Shown: positions 61,532 to 64,000 of the stretch, piece by piece
How positions within the stretch are numbered: the first letter of the stretch is position 1
How the letters are laid out: the number at the start of each line of letters is the position of its first letter
Assembly (NCBI GenBank): GCA_965267435.1
Contig: OZ253960.1
Span: 2,418,001 to 2,482,000 of the forward strand
From: JAWPMT01 sp965267435
GTDB lineage: Bacteria; Bacteroidota; Bacteroidia; Cytophagales; Cyclobacteriaceae
Direction: 5' to 3'
DNA: 64,000 bases
Made by a program: the position numbers and the translations under genes
The notes under the pieces: generated by a model
The model's input: the letters and a program-made list of their open reading frames with translations, nothing else
What the model was told of the DNA's origin: nothing
Databases searched by the model: none

Positions 61532-64000
61532 TTAAGCCGCATCATCAAATTCATCCAAACGCTCCTGGTCGAGAACGACGCGCTCAACCCTTTCCCGGAC
61601 AGACCTCTCACCGCTCCACATTCGCCGCCACATCCGTCGGGCGTCATTGGCAATCAATATGAAAACCGGGAAGAACAACAGGATCAGGAAAGTACCGAAC
61701 AGCACCCCGTAAGCTACCGAGATCGCCATTGGTATCAGGAACTGGGCCTGGAAGCTCGTTTCCTTGATCAAAGGATACAACCCCGCGACGGTTGTCAATG
61801 ATGTCAACATGATGGCCCGGAATCGCGCTATCCCTGCATTGTAGGCAGCTTCATAGACACTCATTCCCTCTTGCTTTACCAGCGAATTAAACTTCGCCAG
61901 GAACACGACGGCGTCATTGATGATCACTCCCGACAACGCGAACATTCCCCACGCGGATAATATAGAGACCGGATAGTCACCGTCCACCTTCATCCAGGAC
62001 TCGATCCCATGACCAAGCGTGGCACAGAAGAACCCGAGTGGCACCATCATCAGGATCAAAAAGGCCTGGTAGAAGGACCTGAAAGTGATCATCAGGATGA
62101 ATAGGATCACAACAAAAGCGGATCCAAAGTAAAGCCCGATTTCTTGTCCGGCCCGGGCACTCTCTTCCGCCTGACCGCCAAAGTCGATGGTCACCGATGG
62201 AAAGCTTGCCTGCAGCTCCGGTACGATATTCTCTCTTACGTTTTCCAGCACCGGCGGCACCTCTCCAAAAGGATCGACCATTTCGGCCTCAACGGTCACT
62301 GCCCTGCTCGTATTGAAATGGCGGATACCTGCGATGCCTCGTTCTACCTCGTAGTCAGCCAATTGGGTGACAGGGAACTCCTGCCCCGCCGTGGTTTTGA
62401 TCTTGATATTCTCTAGTTGCCCCACGCTTTCACGTCCAGTATTGGGATATCTCACCCAGACGCGCAGTTCATCATTGCCTTTCATAAAGCGCTGGACCTC
62501 CTCGCCGAAGAAGCCCTGCCGGATCTGTCTGGTGATCGCGTTATGATCAAGTCCGAGGAAATAAGCTTCCGGCTGCAAGTCGAATAACATCTCACGCTTA
62601 CCTTCCGCGACATTGTCCTCGATCTCCTTGAGCTCGGCCACTTCCCCCAATTTTTCCTTTAGGAAGGCTGTCGCCTCTTGCAACTCATCATAGTTCTTGC
62701 CCATCAGCCGAACGGACACCGGCTTACCAAAACGGTTATTGCCGCCCACACTGTACTTCTCGGCGCCCAATACTGGGCCTATTTCCTTCCGTATCCGCTG
62801 AATCAAGTCAAATTGATTCATACCGTAGGCATCAAGCTCGGCGTAGAAAACCGTGACTGAGCCGGCATGCGAGCCCGACTCTCCCTGTGCGAAGCCTACA
62901 TTGGCGAAGGTGTTTTCGATGATCTGCTTGTCCGTATCGAACTCCTCTTTCATTTGCTCATTCACCCTCCAGATCGCCTCAGTAAAACGGACGAGATGTC
63001 GCTCTACTTTGTCCTCACGCTCCCCTGGCTTAAAGGCAATGTTCACATTGAAGGCATTGAAGGGGATCGGTGGGAAGAAAGTCGCTTTGATGAAGCCACC
63101 CTGCATCAGACCACCAATGAGGATCACAAAAGCCAGGACCATCGCCACAGAGATGGTTCGATACTTCATCGTCCAAGCAAGGGCCCGGCCATATACCCTG
63201 AATCGCATCCAGTCGATCACCTGATTGATCTTGGCGCGAATCTGGAAAGAACGGGTATCCTGGGCTTTCACACGTAGGACGTGTTTGCTGGCAAGGTGAG
63301 CCGGCAAAACAAAGAAGGCCTCCAACAGTGAAAAGCCAAGGCTAAAGATCACCACAAAAGCCATGTCCTTCAGGAACTCAAAGCCGCCGGTGAGCAAAAG
63401 CAGTGGAGTAAAGGCCACAATCGTAGTAGTAACGGATGTGACAACTGCAGGCATCACCTCCAACGTTCCATTTATGGCTGCTTTTATCGGATTCTTGGTC
63501 TTTTCAAAATGCGTGTAGATATTCTCCGCAATCACAATGCCATCATCCACCAAAATCCCGATGACAAGGATCATCCCAAACAAGGAAATCATGTTGATCG
63601 TCAGCCCCACAAAAGACCCAATCACAAACATGCCCAGGAAGGAAGAAGGAATACCCCATGCCACCCAGAAAGACAATCTCAGATTAAGGAATAGACCCAG
63701 AGAAACCAATACGAGTATCAGCCCTACTACCCCATTGGTCGTCAACAGATCGAGGCGTTGATTGAGGATCTTCATGAAATTCCAGGCGATCTCGAGCTCG
63801 ACTGCCGCGTTCTTTTCATTGAACTTAGGTACGTACTCCTCCACGGCATCTGAGATGACCTTCAAGTCCTCACTCTCCAGCTTTCGCACCTCCAGGAAGA
63901 CCGCTCTACGGCCATTGTGAAAGCCTTTGAAAGCCTGGTCCGCGAAATCCTCCTTGACAACAGCAATGTCTCTTAGGAGCAGATTTTTACCATCTGTGTT
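61532..64000 (-). CDS. RND efflux permease (start outside window)
   Basis: The frame is open through the right edge, so the N-terminal part (roughly 250-280 residues by family length) is missing; 822 residues are visible. It is an AcrB/HAE1-type pump: GLILVLVSLGLFLNLRLSFWVAWGIP, GMILVIGILVDDGIVIAENIY with the proton-relay aspartates, a periplasmic porter half, and later MITFRSFYQAFLILMMVPLGFF, FALSGVIINDAVVFLAKFN and RFRAIMLTSLTTVAGLYPL. It exports drugs, detergents or metabolites using the proton gradient with an adaptor (not in the window) and the TolC protein. Confidence 0.94.
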   Translation of the reverse strand, partial: NTDGKNLLLRDIAVVKEDFADQAFKGFHNGRRAVFLEVRKLESEDLKVISDAVEEYVPKFNEKNAAVELEIAWNFMKILNQRLDLLTTNGVVGLILVLVSLGLFLNLRLSFWVAWGIPSSFLGMFVIGSFVGLTINMISLFGMILVIGILVDDGIVIAENIYTHFEKTKNPIKAAINGTLEVMPAVVTSVTTTIVAFTPLLLLTGGFEFLKDMAFVVIFSLGFSLLEAFFVLPAHLASKHVLRVKAQDTRSFQIRAKINQVIDWMRFRVYGRALAWTMKYRTISVAMVLAFVILIGGLMQGGFIKATFFPPIPFNAFNVNIAFKPGEREDKVERHLVRFTEAIWRVNEQMKEEFDTDKQIIENTFANVGFAQGESGSHAGSVTVFYAELDAYGMNQFDLIQRIRKEIGPVLGAEKYSVGGNNRFGKPVSVRLMGKNYDELQEATAFLKEKLGEVAELKEIEDNVAEGKREMLFDLQPEAYFLGLDHNAITRQIRQGFFGEEVQRFMKGNDELRVWVRYPNTGRESVGQLENIKIKTTAGQEFPVTQLADYEVERGIAGIRHFNTSRAVTVEAEMVDPFGEVPPVLENVRENIVPELQASFPSVTIDFGGQAEESARAGQEIGLYFGSAFVVILFILMITFRSFYQAFLILMMVPLGFFCATLGHGIESWMKVDGDYPVSILSAWGMFALSGVIINDAVVFLAKFNSLVKQEGMSVYEAAYNAGIARFRAIMLTSLTTVAGLYPLIKETSFQAQFLIPMAISVAYGVLFGTFLILLFFPVFILIANDARRMWRRMWSGERSVRERVERVVLDQERLDEFDDAA

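Overview
The window comes from a chromosome of a Bacteroidota bacterium, most likely a marine member of the Cytophagales. The pointers are: a giant adhesin with a gliding-motility/type IX secretion C-terminal domain followed by its PorP/SprF-type partner; several start regions carrying the Bacteroidota -7 element TAnnTTTG rather than an E. coli -10 box; many lipobox lipoproteins; and a gene order (miaB, sigma-54 activator, lptE, TPR protein, secG, groES, groEL) that I associate with Cytophagales. The genus cannot be fixed from sequence reading alone. No tRNA, rRNA, CRISPR array, insertion sequence or prophage was found.

Layout. (1) 1-15.5 kb: one reading frame, open at the left edge, encodes at least 5150 residues. 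It contains about 49 SprB-like modules of roughly 85-110 aa, each with two cysteines, and ends in a type B CTD. Two blocks have been amplified as four-module units (1176 bp x3 and 1275 bp x3). A PorP/SprF-like outer membrane protein follows. (2) 16.4-26.2 kb: housekeeping genes. A short minus-strand group (holin-like membrane protein, thioesterase, gamma carbonic anhydrase) faces a YceI-like lipoprotein, miaB, a sigma-54 activator, lptE, a TPR protein and secG; then groESL with an unusual palindrome-rich upstream region and a clear terminator. (3) 26.2-29.6 kb: repeat-rich intergenic DNA, a small lipoprotein, a sodium:solute symporter and a higBA-type toxin-antitoxin pair.

(4) 29.7-43.7 kb: an exopolysaccharide locus, mostly on the minus strand. 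It encodes an SLBB export protein, a Wzz-like protein, a frameshifted flippase, two sulfotransferases, a Wzy-like polymerase, three sugar or methyl transferases, a polyprenyl-phosphate sugar transferase and a LegC-like aminotransferase. It suggests a sulfated, Wzx/Wzy-type surface polysaccharide, but the flippase is broken as sequenced. The middle of the locus looks more AT-rich than its flanks. A nested palindromic repeat lies in frame inside the aminotransferase gene.

(5) 43.9-51.6 kb: nucleoside transporter, bifunctional nuclease, EtfA/EtfB, a small TPR protein, an MDR oxidoreductase, DnaB and an exonuclease. (6) 51.7-57.9 kb: fused trehalose-phosphate synthase/phosphatase, a K+ channel with RCK domain behind a near-consensus promoter, a lipoprotein, a GPP34-family protein and a Na+/H+ antiporter, together suggesting osmotic and ion homeostasis. 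(7) 58.1-64 kb: a peptidase S13 lipoprotein, then a minus-strand efflux operon (RND permease cut by the right edge, small membrane protein, TolC-like protein).
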